From contig QUOL01000001.1 of the NCBI GenBank assembly GCA_009761415.1, positions 3,348,001-3,412,000 on the forward strand: a stretch of 64,000 nt of DNA. Reading direction: 5' to 3'. Shown here piece by piece: positions 40,739 to 52,606 of the stretch (position 1 is the first letter of the stretch; every line of letters begins with the position of its first letter). The stretch comes from Sarcomyxa edulis (Eukaryota; Basidiomycota; Agaricomycetes; Agaricales; Mycenaceae). A model generated the notes under the pieces. It was given only the letters and a program-made list of their open reading frames with translations. It searched no databases and was not told the origin of the DNA. A program made the position numbers and the translations under genes.

Positions 40739-40754
40739 TAAACGACCCAATTTT

Positions 40755-40980
40755 TGTTGGGATTTGTGCTATAGAACTCTGCCTTTATTTCGCTTTCAGC
40801 CACTTTACTTGTTTACTATTGTTTACTTCAGATGACTTAGCCTTCCCTGGAGTCAGCTCACTGTTCTTTATCTTTGACAGTGAAGCTCGACTCCAGGTAT
40901 ATTGTCTTACTCTACTTAATATACACATCTTTGACAGCGAAGCTCGACTCCAGTGCTCTCTGAAGTGTCTCCCTTCGATA
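40755..40980 (+). repeat. Solo LTR of the copia family (full-length form)
   Basis: 226 bp matching the copia LTR at 44740 from TGTTGGGATTTGTGC to CTCCCTTCGATA, with about ten substitutions. It carries both copies of the internal repeat. The flanks ATTTT and CTCCC differ, so no target duplication remains. It lies 14 bp beyond the right TA of the mariner element. Confidence 0.88.
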
Positions 40981-42374
40981 CTCCCCTTAACAGACAATCT
41001 ACTATACCATTTCCTTTCTTTTCCTCTCTTTCCTTCTTATTTACTGTACCTATCCTTCCCTTTTCCCCTCTCATCCTATTCGCGCTTTTTTGCGTGAATG
41101 ACATCACGCGTCACGCGCCAGCAAAGCGGTCAAGCCTGCCAGCAGCAAGGGTTTCCTCATCCTATTCTCTTTGGATTCCCCTCTGTTGTTGTGCAGGTTT
41201 TCTGCCTTCTTGAGGTTGCCCTTACAGATGCACGACTTACATTTTGGGACCCTCCGACTTGGATCTTTCAAGGATTTCTTCATCTCATGCTCATAAGGTG
41301 TAGTTCGGCCTGTGTTCATCCTATGTTCCCAAGTGGCTACATCGGGGTCCTCTGGCATGTTGAATGTGGTACGAGGGTATGGGAGTAAGACTGTGAGAAC
41401 GATCTGATAAGCCTGATCACAGCTTCGAAGTGTACCTATATTTGTGCAACCCCTTATAGACGATCATGAATATCTTTTCTTGTATACGATATACAAGAGA
41501 CCAGCATCTTTTTACTTGCATAGTAGCCCAGTCATTGACTTACAGATCCTAGTTGTTAGTACAAGAGACCAAATCGTTATATTCTTGCTAGTGAAAGACG
41601 CATAAATGAGGGCCTCTCCCCACAGCAGATGAGACGTTTACAGCAGGTTGCCATCCTGACACTATCCAAGCTTACTCGCCTTCAAGTGAATAGTCTGATA
41701 TCTCCTGTTATAAGATATGTTCAAGTGTCGCTCAAACAGCCTACAAAATAGATTAATCTCAGGGAAAGTCCAGCTTATGAGGTGTAAACGTACCAGGTGA
41801 TCAATATTGATATCAATGATACAGTCATCACCCGGTGACTGATACACCCCCACACAATGATACACGAGCTGGCTCCTGCCTCGACATCTGCACCTACTGC
41901 TCCAATTCTTTTTGTGTCCTGTTCATAAATGTATACATTCTTTTGAGACAGGAATTTTGAGTAGATTGAGTCCTCCAATATCTCTGCAAGGAGGGTGTAA
42001 TAATGAGGACATGTGATTTTGTCGGCTGCCCAAAATTTGGAACTGATATATAGACCTCGAACATGGGCCAAATTCCGAGTTTTCGAGACGGTCAACCATT
42101 GGCGCACCCCTAGCACTCATGTACAACAATTCTCATTCTTACTATCCCAGTATAATGCAGGAAAACCTCAAATATGCAAGTTTCGAGCAATGCACTGAGT
42201 GTCACATCTTCGATCGAGACACTGGCTTATCACAAGTTCTATTTCATTGATGTCAATGTATCCGTACCTGCTTCAATTTGTAGTCTATGTCAATGAGTTG
42301 TACTATCTACCTCTTTATTGACCCCCACCTCTCCTCCTTCCCCCTGGTCTCCTCATACACTCCAATCGTTCACC
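40981..42374. other. Repeat-rich flank of the pogo gene, with a possible decayed Tc1-like fragment
   Basis: No intact gene is visible. A minus-strand ORF at 42116-41775 contains CIIVWGCISHR, which recalls the VWGCIS block of Tc1-type transposases, but no catalytic residues can be placed around it. ORFs at 41098-41388 (+) and 41358-41104 (-) are mutually antisense and unrecognised. Confidence 0.4.
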
Positions 42375-44588
42375 ATGGTTGGCCGTACAAAATCTGACAG
42401 CAAAAAGCGCCAAATTGCCCGAGAGACTCATGACGGTCTCATGTCTCGTGCAGTTCTGGCATACCAAGTGGAGCTCGAGAAACCCTCCGGAATGCCACGT
42501 AAAGGCAGTCGGACCATATGTGCTGATTTCGAGACCCTCTACTTCAACGAGACCGGCAAGTCCATCAAACTCAGTCATGCGACTTTGGGGAGGCTCGCAG
42601 CAGGAGGATTGAGCCGTGCCAAAGCGAGTGAGGCAAGAGCGTGGCTCGAGGAAGGTGAGGTGAATGTTGTTATCAATTTTATCGTGGAAATGGGTAATCG
42701 GGGCTTTCCTCTCAGCCATCGGAGGCTCAAGGAGCATGTAGATGAAATCTGCCGTGCTCGTTTAGGGTCAGCCTTTCCCGAGGATGGCGTCGGGCATAAC
42801 TGGACGCACCGATTTGCAGAGAAATACTCTGATCGCTTTAAATTGTCCTGGGCTCGTCCCCTCGAGACGAAACGGGGACGCGCTGTAAATCCGAACAACG
42901 ATAAGGCATGGTGGGATTTGTTGAAAGAAACCCTCACCAAATACGATATCAAGGAGCATAATACGTACGGAGTGGACGAGGTTGGATGTCAACCGTACGG
43001 TACGGAGCGTGAGCGTGTTTTTGGAGGACGTAAACCTGGTCCACAGTATCAGCAACGGACTGGCACTCGTGAAAACATTACTGTTCTCACAACAATTTGT
43101 GCGGATGGTACAGCCCCCGCCCCCGCCATGATTTTCAAGGGAAGTGCATACCAAATGAAATGGGCTGGAAATAATCCTGCCAATGCTTCGTGAGTAATAT
43201 TCACCTTTTCTGAGCTAATTAAAAACTAAAGACGATACCAGAATTGGGTATCAAAAAAAAGGGTGGACCGATGGAGAAATCGGAGTCGAGTGGATTAAAC
43301 TCTTCGATAACGAGACCACAAGCAAAGCGAATGGGGAATATCGGCTTCTGCTTGTCGATGGTCATAATTCGCACTATACTCTGGGATTTCTCAACTATGC
43401 ACGTACCCACAAGATTCTTGTTCTCTGCTATCCCGCACGTGCCACCCATGTCTATCAGGGTCTCGATGTTGTTGTTTTCTCGGTCGTAAAGCGGATTCTT
43501 GCTGAAGAACGAGACAAGTGGCTTCGAAAGGGGAAAGTTGTTGATAAGACAAACTTTCTGGAGATATATGGGAATGCTCACCTTCGAGCCCTTACCCCGG
43601 ATGTCATCAAAGCTGCCTTTCGCAAGACAGGAATCTGGCCATTCAACCCAGCTGTAATCACCGAGGATATGATGGCACCCAGCAAAGAGACCTCTGGCGA
43701 AGGTCATCTCCCCATCATACCTCCGACCCCCATCCGTGTCATCGCTGATCTGTTACGGAAGCTGTCAGTAGAGGATGATGTGGTGGAGGAAGATGAAAAC
43801 AGTGATTTCGACGAACCGGTGACCCCTACTGCACCCCGAACAAATGTCCAAAAAGGTCTATTCAACGACGCCATCAAAAAGCTTTCCCATACCCAACTTG
43901 CCTACATCACATCTGGCGTCCCTGCGACCTCATCCAATCCTGTCCCTCCCAACACCACTCAACTACCTCCCTCTCAGAGTCTCCTCGATATTGAGCCTAA
44001 GACAACAATTGAGGCCCTACTCCAGGCCGAACTTCGAGAAGCTCGGAAGCAGATTCTCCAGCTCCAAGCTGCAAATATCCTAAACGAGTCATACTGCAAT
44101 AAGCTTCGGTTCGAGCTGGCATATAAAGAAGAGAAGGAGAACGCACCAAAGCAGAAGGGAAAGCTGGTTGGAGATGGCCTGCCGAGACTGCTATCTGGGG
44201 ATGATTTTTTCGAGAGAGTTGTCGAGTTTACAAAGTGGCAGAGGGAGGAAGCAGCCAAAAAAGCGGAGAAACAGCGAGAGAAGGAGAGTATCAAGGGTGC
44301 TGTAGAAGACTGGAAGAAGAGAGAGAAAGAGAGGAAGAAAGAGAACCAAGCCAGGAAGGACCCGGTCGCTATCACGAGGCACTCGAAACCTGGGAAAAGG
44401 CCAAAGCAAAGTGGGTTTCCAGTGGTAAAAAGGGGAAATTTGGGGTTTTAAGACCGAAGCAGGAGGTATTGAGCAACCAGAAGTCCAATCCAAAGCCCAA
44501 GGTAGGTGTAGATGCCGAAGAACTGGCAGAAATCGAGTTGAGCGAAGGTGAGGAGGATGCGGAAGACGTCGAAGACGAAGATGACTAA
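42375..44588 (+). CDS. Pogo/Fot-type (DDE_1) transposase with C-terminal frameshift
   Basis: Two-exon gene starting MVGRTKSDSKKRQIARETHD (exon 1 42375-43189, exon 2 from 43242). The N-terminus has a psq-like helix-turn-helix (TICADFETLYFNETGKSIKL) and a CENP-B-type region (GFPLSHRRLKEHVDEICRAR, VGHNWTHRFAEKYSDRF). The DDE_1 core shows YGVDEVGCQPYG, LLLVDGHNSHYTLGFLNYA and LDVVVFSVVKRILAEERDKW, the last with the third acidic residue. The tail is Lys/Glu-rich and coiled (IEALLQAELREARKQILQLQ). Near 44368 the frame shifts: one reading ends at 44451, but RYHEALETWEKAKAKW continues in another frame to an acidic end at 44586-44588. This would remove only the tail. I found no terminal inverted repeats around it. 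Confidence 0.82.
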
Positions 44589-44739
44589 GCCGGTCACTTG
44601 CATTTCGCCGGGTGGAAGTCGCGTGTATCATTGGCCGGTGAATCCCGAAAAAGCACCTATGTCAACAAAATGGGTGCCCAGCAGTAAATACTCTCTCAAT
44701 CTTCGCAAATTTAGTTTCATTATATACATTAGAAGCATA

Positions 44740-44965
44740 TGTTGGGATTTGTGCTAAAGAACTCTGCCTTTATTTCGCTTTCAGCCCCTTTACTTGTTTA
44801 CTATTGTTTACTTCAGATGACTTAGCCTTCCCTGGAGTCAGCTCACTGCTCTCTATCTTTGACAGTGAAGCTCGACTCCAGGTACGTCGTCTTACTCTAC
44901 CTAATATACATATCTTTGACAGTGAAGCTCGACTCCAGTGCTCTCTGAAGTGTCTCCCTTCAATA
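44740..44965 (+). repeat. 5' LTR of the copia element
   Basis: 226 bp, TGTTGGGATT to CCTTCAATA. It holds two copies of TATCTTTGACAGTGAAGCTC... separated by about 30 bp. Confidence 0.95.
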
Positions 44966-45334
44966 GGTTATGGGCCCTGCGCTTTAACAGCCTTATCAGA
45001 TTGATCGCCTGTCACCAGCTCCTGCAAAAATCATTTTCACTCTATCTCCCTCACCCCTGCTCGGATATCTACCAAACTCATTTTCTGACACCTTATACAT
45101 CATCCCCACCTACCCCTATCACCCTGCTTCCCAGATCCAGTTTGATCTCTGACAACAACTGCCAGCTCATTTTTCACCAAATTCGACGCTACTCGCTCAG
45201 TTTTTATCGGATCGTCCTAAATCTGTTACCAGTCTCTTCCCCTCGTAATTCCGCTCCTAAACGTTTTATTCGTTCCCTCATCGCTCCAAAACTCCGCCCT
45301 CACCGTCAACCTTTCTCTGAAAAACTTCGAAATC

Positions 45335-48300
45335 ATGTCTGACTCCACACAATCTTTCCCCCTCCTCCTCAATGACTCCAACTACACCTCTTGGGCTGAC
45401 ACTATGCGCGCCCACTTCTCTACCAAGGGCCTCTGGCTTGCTACTGAGGGTTCTGACCCTCAACCTGGTCCTTTGGATCCATCGGCACCTACTGCCGCTG
45501 AGAGGAAGGAGTTGAGGGACTGGAAGTTGTCTTCATCCAAGGCTAGTGGGGAGATCTTTTTGGGAGTGGAAGAGAAGCAGAGGGTGCATATTAGAGGCTT
45601 GATTGGGGATCCAGTGAAGATGTGGGAGAAGCTGAGGGAGGTGCATGGGCAGAAGGTCTCTGAACCAAGGGTTAGCAGAAGGGGCACTAGGGGAGCCAAG
45701 GGCAGAAAGAAGACCGTGAAGGAGGCTCAGGAGATCACAGTGGAACCCCCCATCACCACTCATTTCGAGTCTGTTGGCTATGCCAGTGCTCTATCATTTT
45801 CTGATCGCTCTTCCTGGCTAAAATCTCATGCAGCCACTCACTGGATTGCCGATACAGGTGCTTCCTCACATATGACTCCTCATCGTCACTGGTTCCGATC
45901 TTACTCTCCCCATGTCATTGGTGTTCGTCTCGCCGATAGCTCGGTCATCTATTCTGCAGGTATTGGCTCTGTGGAGTTCCACCCTGTTGTGAATGGTGTC
46001 CAGATGCGTCCTATAGTCTTCCATGATGTCCTTCATGTCCCTGCCCTCGGCAGCAACCTCCTCTCCCTCTTCCATCTCACATCTCGAAAGGGCTATGCCA
46101 TTAAAATCATCGGACATACCGCTAGCTTCTTCATCAATGATGTTCTCCTCTTCACGGCTACAGTCACCGATCGGAATCTGGGTTATCTTGACGGTCATCC
46201 TCGTTCTTTTCCAGCAGAGGTAGCCAATTGAGCCAGCACTTTGCCGCTTGATCTGAGTCTCTGGCACCGGCGTTTGTCTCATCTCAACTACGTCGACGTT
46301 AAACGCATGCTCAGCAAGAAACTCGTCACCGGCATCTCTCTTGAGTCTCCCAACAAACCCGATCCCATCTGTGAGCCTTGCATTGCTGGCAAGCAACACC
46401 GTCACAACATTCCTCTAACTGCTACTCGTCGAACGAAGCCTTTAGCTTTGGTCCATACGGATCTGAAGGGGCCTATGCCTGTTCAGACTCCGGAGGGCTA
46501 TCGCTACTGGATGACGTTCATCGACGATGCTACGCGTTACTGGGTGGTTGCCTATCTCAAGCGCAAGAGTGACGCGTTTGCAGCCTTCAAGTCTTTCAAA
46601 GCTTATGCTGAGAAGGCTCTGGGGGTGCCGCTTCGCAAGATCCGTGATGACAAAGGGGGTGAGTACATGGGGAAGGAGTTCATTCAGTTCTGTGTCGACC
46701 ATGGCATTGCCAGACAGCACACTGAGCCCAACGAACCGCACCAGAATGGAGCTGCAGAGCGCCCAAACAGAGAGATTGCTGAAGCTGCTACCTCTCTTAT
46801 GGTTGAAGCCAAGCTCCCTGCGTCGTTCTGGGCTCGTGCCGTCTCTGCCTATGTCCACACTCGGAACAGGACACCCACTTCTGCCTTGAACGGCGAAGTC
46901 CCTTATTCTGCTTGGAAGAAGAAGAAACCTGACGTCTCTTACTTCCGAGTCTTTGGATGTCTCGCTTACGTTCTCATCCGCAAGGAGAAGCGTAAAGCGC
47001 TCCAACCCCATTCTAGGAAGTGCATATTTATTGGATATCCAGAAGGTGTAAAAGCATGGCTCTTCTGGGACCCGGCTGCTAAGAAATTCATCACCAGCAG
47101 CCACGCGGTCTTTGATGAACGCTACTACCCTGGTAATTCCCCTACTGCGATTAACTTGCTTGACGATCTGCCTTCCTCAGACCCTCTTCCTCCTCCTCCT
47201 CCGCCTGCCTCAGTCTCTTCAGATGATGACGATGTGCCGCATCATGGGGGAGATGACGATTTAGACGACTTTAGAGTTGATGCACCACCTCCTCAGCCAC
47301 CTCAGCAGCCTAATGCAGGCGATGCTCCAGGTAATGCTCCGGATTTTGCTCCTCCTGTCGCACCTCCTTTACCACCTCAACCTCCTCTACCACGTACTCC
47401 CTCTCCTCCTCCACAAGCTCGACGTCGTAATCCTCCGCGTCTGCAGCGTCCCAAAGGTTCTATGAACTTGCAGGATTTGCAGCGACACAACGTCCCAGCT
47501 CCCTTACAACGCCTCCCAACTCCAGCAGCAGCTCCAGCTCCTCCTAGACCAGAATCACCGGATCCTCTTCAGATGACTCCGCCTCTGCCAACTGCTCCTC
47601 TCCCTGATCATCCTCCTGCCGCTCCTCCTCCTCGCCAGTCTGTTTCTCCTGATCCACTCGATAACTGGGACACACCACGCAAGCCACCTCCAGTAATCGA
47701 TTCAGACTCGGATGAAGAAGATGTCGAAGCTCAGGATGTTGCCAGTGATCCAGATGTCCTGATGGCCGGTCTTGAATTTGTGGCCACAGCCCAATTCGAC
47801 GACTATCTGACCTGGACTGAGTTAGCAGCAGAGCTCTTTCCAACCAAGGAGTTTGCTTTGCGAGCTGCAGCTTTCAAGGCGTCCAGTTCTCATCAGAACG
47901 AGCCACGCAGTTTCAAGGAAGCGATGGAGCCCTGAACCGGAGCGCACTCGCTGGCTGAATGCTGCCACTGAAGAGATTGAGTCCCTCGTTCAGAACGGCA
48001 CTTTCAAGCTAGTTGAGTTGCCGCCTGGTGCAAGGGCCATTGGGAGCAAGTGGGTGTTCAAGGTAAAACGGAATGCAGATGGCTCTGTTGAGCGCTACAA
48101 GGGCCGCTTGGTTGCTCAAGGCTTCTCACAGCGCCCTGGCTTTGACTACACAGAGACGTTTGCTCCAACGCCGCAGTGGTTGTCTCTCAGAGCCATACTC
48201 GCTATCGTTGCTATCGAGGACTTGGAGTGTGAAAGCATCGACATCTCGTCTGCTTTCCTGTATGGTTGGTTGAAGGAGAAGGTATACATGCGTCAGCCTG

Positions 48301-49465
48301 AAGGGTTTCAGACCAAACCTCCTCACTGGGTGATGCTTCTCATCAAGTCTCTTTATGGCTTGAAACAGTCCGGTCGCAACTGGCACTTGGAGCTGAACAC
48401 CACCTTGGAGAAGATGGGGTTCAAGCGGATTGTGTGTGAGAACAGTGTCTGGGTCTACCTTCGTGACGGTGTGCGCATCATCATTCCTGTTTTCATTGAC
48501 GATATGACGATTGCAGCCAAGTCCAAGGCCGACATCCAGAAGGTCAAGGAAGAACTCAAGTCCCACTTCAAGCTTCGTGACTTGGGTCCCACTTCTTTCC
48601 TTCTGGGAGTCGAAATCACTCGTGACCGTTCCACTCGCACCCTCAATCTCTGCCAGCGCCAGTACATCATCGACCTCCTCCAACGTTTCAATCTCTCTGA
48701 AGCTAATCCTGTCTCCACTCCTCTCGACCCCAACATCAAGCTCAGTGCGTCCATGTCTCCAAAAACTCCGGAAGAGATTGCAGCGATGCATTCTATTCCT
48801 TACATCAACGCTGTAGGTGCTTTGTCTTATCTTGCCATTGCAACGCGCCCAGACATCTCTTACACGGTCGGTGTGCTTGCACGCTTCTGTAAGAATCCTG
48901 GGATGCAGCACTGGGCAGCCGTCAAACACCTCCTTCGCTATCTCAAAGGCACCATGGACTACAAGCTTTCCTACTCTCCTTCCGATTCCCCTGAACTGTT
49001 CACCACCTACACCGACGCAGACCACGGCGGCAATCCTGACAACGGACGATCTACATCTGGCTACGTCGTCAAGATGGGAACCGGTGCCATTGGCTGGCGC
49101 AGTCGACTTCAAACCCTGGTTGCTCTTTCCACCACAGAAGCTGAGTTGTTGCAGCTACTTATGCCGGCACTGAAATACTTTATCTTCGCAACCTCTTCTC
49201 TGCTATGGGTTACTCGTTCGACACACCATCCACTCTGCACATCGACAACAACTCCGCTCTGTCTGTTGCCAAAAACCCGGAACACCACGGTCGTATGAAA
49301 CACTTGGATCTTCGGTTCTACTGGTTGAGGGACGAGGTGGAGAAAGGACACATTGGTCTCAAGTATCTTCCGACGGCTCAGATGCCTGCAGATATCTTGA
49401 CCAAGGCGTTGGGAAGGATGAAGGTGTTGGATATGGTGAAAATGCTTGGTTTGCGTAAAGGTTGA
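45335..49465 (+). pseudogene. Copia Gag-Pol polyprotein gene, broken
   Basis: It starts MSDSTQSFPLLLNDSNYTSW at 45335, a copia Gag N-terminus. Gag stops matching after KMWEKLREVHGQK (about 45655) and resumes close to the protease, so the rest of Gag, including the expected zinc knuckle, is missing. Protease has HWIADTGASSHMTPHRHW (D-T-G-A). An in-frame TGA at 46229-46231 precedes the integrase, which shows LSLWHRRLSHLN, CIAGKQHRHN (zinc-binding), LVHTDLKGPM, IRDDKGGEYMGKEF and NEPHQNGAAERPNREI. A Pro-rich linker follows. A frame change near 47930 leads to reverse transcriptase (IGSKWVFKVKRNADGSVERY, IPVFIDDMTIAAKS). RNase H (LFTTYTDADHGGNPDNGR, LHIDNNSALSVAKNPEHHGR) is interrupted near 49147, where two bases appear missing, and ends LGLRKG at 49465. 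Confidence 0.93.
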
Positions 49466-49494
49466 TTTTGCAGAGTTGCATCATCATGGGGGAG

Positions 49495-49720
49495 TGTTGG
49501 GATTTGTGCTAAAGAACTCTGCCTTTATTTTGCTTTCAGCCCCTTTACTTGTTTACTATTGTTTACTTCAGATGACTTAGCCTTCCCTGGAGTCAGCTCA
49601 CTGCTCTCTATCTTTGACAGTGAAGCTCGACTCCAGGTACGTCGTCTTACTCTACCTAATATACATATCTTTGACAGTGAAGCTCGACTCCAGTGCTCTC
49701 TGAAGTGTCTCCCTTCAATA
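49495..49720 (+). repeat. 3' LTR of the copia element
   Basis: 226 bp, one substitution from the 5' LTR. Confidence 0.95.
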
Positions 49721-49955
49721 GCATATATATACAATGTAAAAAACCGATTTCAAGAATGTCCTCTGAATTTTTCTGGAGAGCTCAATTACAAAAGCACTGT
49801 ATCATTCGACGGGTGATGACTGTAACAATGCAAATGACTTGATGAAGACAAAAGAGTTGACGAGGCCAGAATTGGGTGAACAGCAACAACAACAGTTGCA
49901 GCAGACAATGTGCTCTCACTTGTAGGTAGTGCTACCAAGGAGAGCAGTGTGACGG
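49721..49955. other. Short spacer after the copia element; nothing recognised
   Basis: 235 bp from the target duplication to the start of the next LTR-like repeat. The bases GACGG lie just before that start. Confidence 0.4.
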
Positions 49956-51469
49956 TGTGATGAGGACTGCGGCGCTAGGTGCGAAATAGTTTCTGCAACC
50001 TAACAGTAGTTCGTCCACTAAGGGTTTAGGTGACGTTTATTTGAGGGGATTTGTACTTGACGGTAATACCTAAATGCTCGAGGATTTTATAAGTAAATAT
50101 AATGGAGAGGTCTAAATGACCTCTGTGAGAATTATAACGCGACGAGAGAAAGCCCTCTCGAATTTAGAGGTAAAGGAACTGGGAGCGAGCGACTTTACCG
50201 ATCGGTTTATGGTCACAGTAATAGTTTGTTCGGATTTGGTCGATTTCGGAAAGGCGATCGGTCGAAGCAATTCGTCAGAAGGTGAGAAGTGAGCTACTTC
50301 TCCTTGTAGATAGTGGGTTTGTTGATTATTTCGTTCGTACAGAGATGGGGGGGGGGTCTACCCGTAGCTACCGTAATGTATTTTACAAGTCCGGTATAAG
50401 TATTCATCTCCTCCTGCGATTAGGGGTTCGCCTTTCCACCCCTCGAGGCCTATTTCCGATAAAGAACGATGCACGAAGCATGAACCGGATATTGGTTCCA
50501 CCGGGGAGATGTCCGTTAAAATTTGTAGAGCGTATTTCGAATGCAGACTTTTCGTTTCCGATCGGTTGTGTCGAAGGGCAACCCCTTATTGTCGCTATGT
50601 CGGTCTTTGACGAATTTCCTACCGAATCGGCCGCTTTACTGGATCGGTCGATCGGCCAATTCTTGGAATCGGTCGGCTACGAGCCATAATCCTTGGATAG
50701 AGACGACAATCGGCAGCTCCTGGAACAGCATGTCGCGTTGAATGGTGATACACATATGCTTCATCTTGTCTTGATAGATCCATAACTTGGAATCGCTTGG
50801 TGATTGGGTCAACCGATCGGCCAGTGCAAAGGATCGGTCGGTCGCGCGCTCGAAATCTTAAGCCGGGATAAACTGGTTGGCCGTTTAATTGGATCGGCCA
50901 ATCGGCCATGGTATCATCTGCATGGATAAGATCCGTAACTTGGATTGCTGGATGACTAGGTTGGCCGATCGGTCAGTGCATAGGATCGGTCAGTCGCACG
51001 TTCGAGTCCTTATACCAAGATAAGTGTCGGCCGATCGGTTGGTGCATATTATCGGTCGGTTGCGCGTTCAAATCCTTAGACCCAGATAACATCAGGAAAA
51101 TGCACTTTTCCCTAGAGCACCCTGAGGGTAAGCCAGAGCTCCCCAGAGCTTCCCAGAGCTTCTCAGAGATCCCAGAGCTTCAGAGCACTCAGAGCGTCCT
51201 GGGAAGCTTTAGAGACAAGTTACCTTAGCCAGAGATCTTAAAGATGTCATGGGGTATCCTGGGGCTAATTCAGAGCAATTTTAGATACTCTCAGTGCCAC
51301 TCTGGATAATCTCAGTGCTATCCCAGATAACCTCAGTGCCTGTCAGATTTATTGAGTGCAATTCAGAGCTTTTAGAAATATCACATTTTCTTGCATACAA
51401 GTCAAGTTTTATTCAATTAAACACATATATTCATAGTCTTCTACTACATTATAACTACAAGAGAGCTAG

Positions 51470-52110
51470 AAAAATAGAGGAAATAGTAGAGAAAAGGGTG
51501 GAGATAGTATAGGGAGGTGACAAAAGGTTGGAAGGTGGTGAAAAGAAGTAGGAGGTGAAAAAGAGCTGGGGAAGGGTGCAAAAGAGATGGGGGAGGGTGG
51601 AGAAAGGTAGAAAAAGGTACAAGGGGATGGATTTAAGGTAGGGGGAGGGACAAAGAGGTGGGAAAAGGTAAAAAGAGGTGGAGAAGGTGGAGAAAGGTGA
51701 AGGGAAGGTGGGGAGAGGTGGTAAGAGGTAAAAAGAGGTAGGGGAAGGTGGAGAAATGTAAAAGGGAGGTGGGGGGAGGTACAAAGAGGTGGGGGGAGGT
51801 AGAGGAAGGGGAAAAGAGGCAGAAAAAGATGGTGAAAGGTGAAAGGGAGGTGAGAGAGGTCAAAAAAGGTGTGGGGAGGTATGGGGAGGTAGGGGAAGGT
51901 GATAAGAGGTAGGGAAAGGTGAAGAGGGAGGTATGAAGAGATCTAAAGAGGTGGAAGCAGGTAGAAGATGGTACAAAGACATGGGGAAGGTGAAGGAAGG
52001 TGAAGGAGATATAGGGAAGGCAAAAAGAGGTGGAGAATGGTAGAAAGAGGTAGAGGGTGATGGAGGGTGGTAGAGGGTGGTAGAGGGTGGTGAAGAAAGT
52101 GGTGAAAAGA
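51470..52110 (+). repeat. Polypurine minisatellite
   Basis: About 640 bp of nearly uninterrupted purine strand made of variable AGGTGGGGAAAGGTAG-like units. The long antisense open frames here are Pro/Phe/Ser/Leu low complexity and not genes. Such a tract can form triplex DNA or stall replication. Confidence 0.8.
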
Positions 52111-52606
52111 TGGTGATAGATATGCAAAAGATACAACATATCTTCTTTCCCTGTTCCTGGTTTCTTCCTTCCCATCTCTAAGCTCTCCATCCTCCAGGGT
52201 TATTGGTAGGATCTAGAAGCAGAATATATCATCAGAAAGGACACAAAAAGAAACATATCTACAGCAGCAAAAATGACAGCAAAATTGCCATGTCACCAAT
52301 TGCTGTGCTCCAGCTTCTTCAAAGAGCGGATTAGTAAGCCAAGATGACCAGGAACACTGGTATTGAGGATGTAGATGATAGAGCAATTAGTGGAAAGAAG
52401 AGGGAGGAAGGTGGAAAGAGGAAGAGGAAGAAAGGAGAGAGGAAGAAGGGTGATGAGCTGGCAGCCAAGTTCGCTTTCAGAGTGACGTGACACCATCACA
52501 TGTGCAATGTCACGTCACACAACGAGCGAATTTCTCTAAGTCCAAAATGTGTTTGCATAAGAGGCTATACCTCAGGTTGATAGGACGAAGATAGTCATGC
52601 ACATGC

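Larger units (their letters stand above)
37138..40740. mobile_element. Tc1/mariner-type DNA transposon with perfect 85 bp TIRs and a passenger gene
   Basis: Positions 37140-37224 and 40654-40738 are perfect 85 bp inverted copies starting CAGCAGTTCCGCCAAATAAT. Each is flanked by TA (37138-37139 and 40739-40740), the Tc1/mariner target duplication. The element is 3599 bp. Inside the right repeat a minus-strand DDE transposase begins; inside the left repeat a plus-strand gene of unknown function begins, and the two converge. Similarity of the ends extends inward past an indel in the left arm (about 37225-37290 against 40600-40653). Typical Tc1/mariner elements are 1.3-2.4 kb with one gene, so the size and second gene are unusual. 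Confidence 0.88.
44735..49725 (+). mobile_element. Ty1/copia LTR retrotransposon, recent but defective
   Basis: The element spans 44740-49720 (4981 bp). Its two 226 bp LTRs differ at one position by eye (C in the 5' copy, T in the 3' copy, about 25 bp after the start GATTTGTGC stretch). It is flanked by the 5 bp duplication GCATA (44735-44739 and 49721-49725). A polypurine tract (CATCATGGGGGAG) ends directly at the 3' LTR, and the primer-binding region follows the 5' LTR at 44966. The order of protease, integrase, reverse transcriptase and RNase H is that of Ty1/copia. The coding region is broken at several points, so the copy was probably mobilised by proteins from another element. Confidence 0.95.

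Noticed and set aside
40714..41213. Plus-strand ORFs crossing a copia solo LTR
   Set aside because: Frames run through LTR sequence; the same frames appear at the other LTR copies (44804, 49559).
41775..42116. Possible Tc1 transposase relic with VWGCIS
   Set aside because: Only one short block matches and no catalytic residues can be placed, so it is only mentioned within the region note.
46442..47104. 220-codon minus-strand ORF
   Set aside because: Antisense shadow of the copia integrase.
48126..49112. 328-codon minus-strand ORF
   Set aside because: Exactly antisense to the copia reverse transcriptase and RNase H; a shadow of that coding sequence.
50282..50689. 135-codon plus-strand ORF near the start of the older gypsy LTR
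   Set aside because: No domain; lies in LTR sequence full of GATCGG words; likely chance.
51455..52190. Minus-strand ORFs of 109 and 185 codons rich in Phe, Pro, Ser and Leu
   Set aside because: Low-complexity translation of the polypurine minisatellite; no real protein features.
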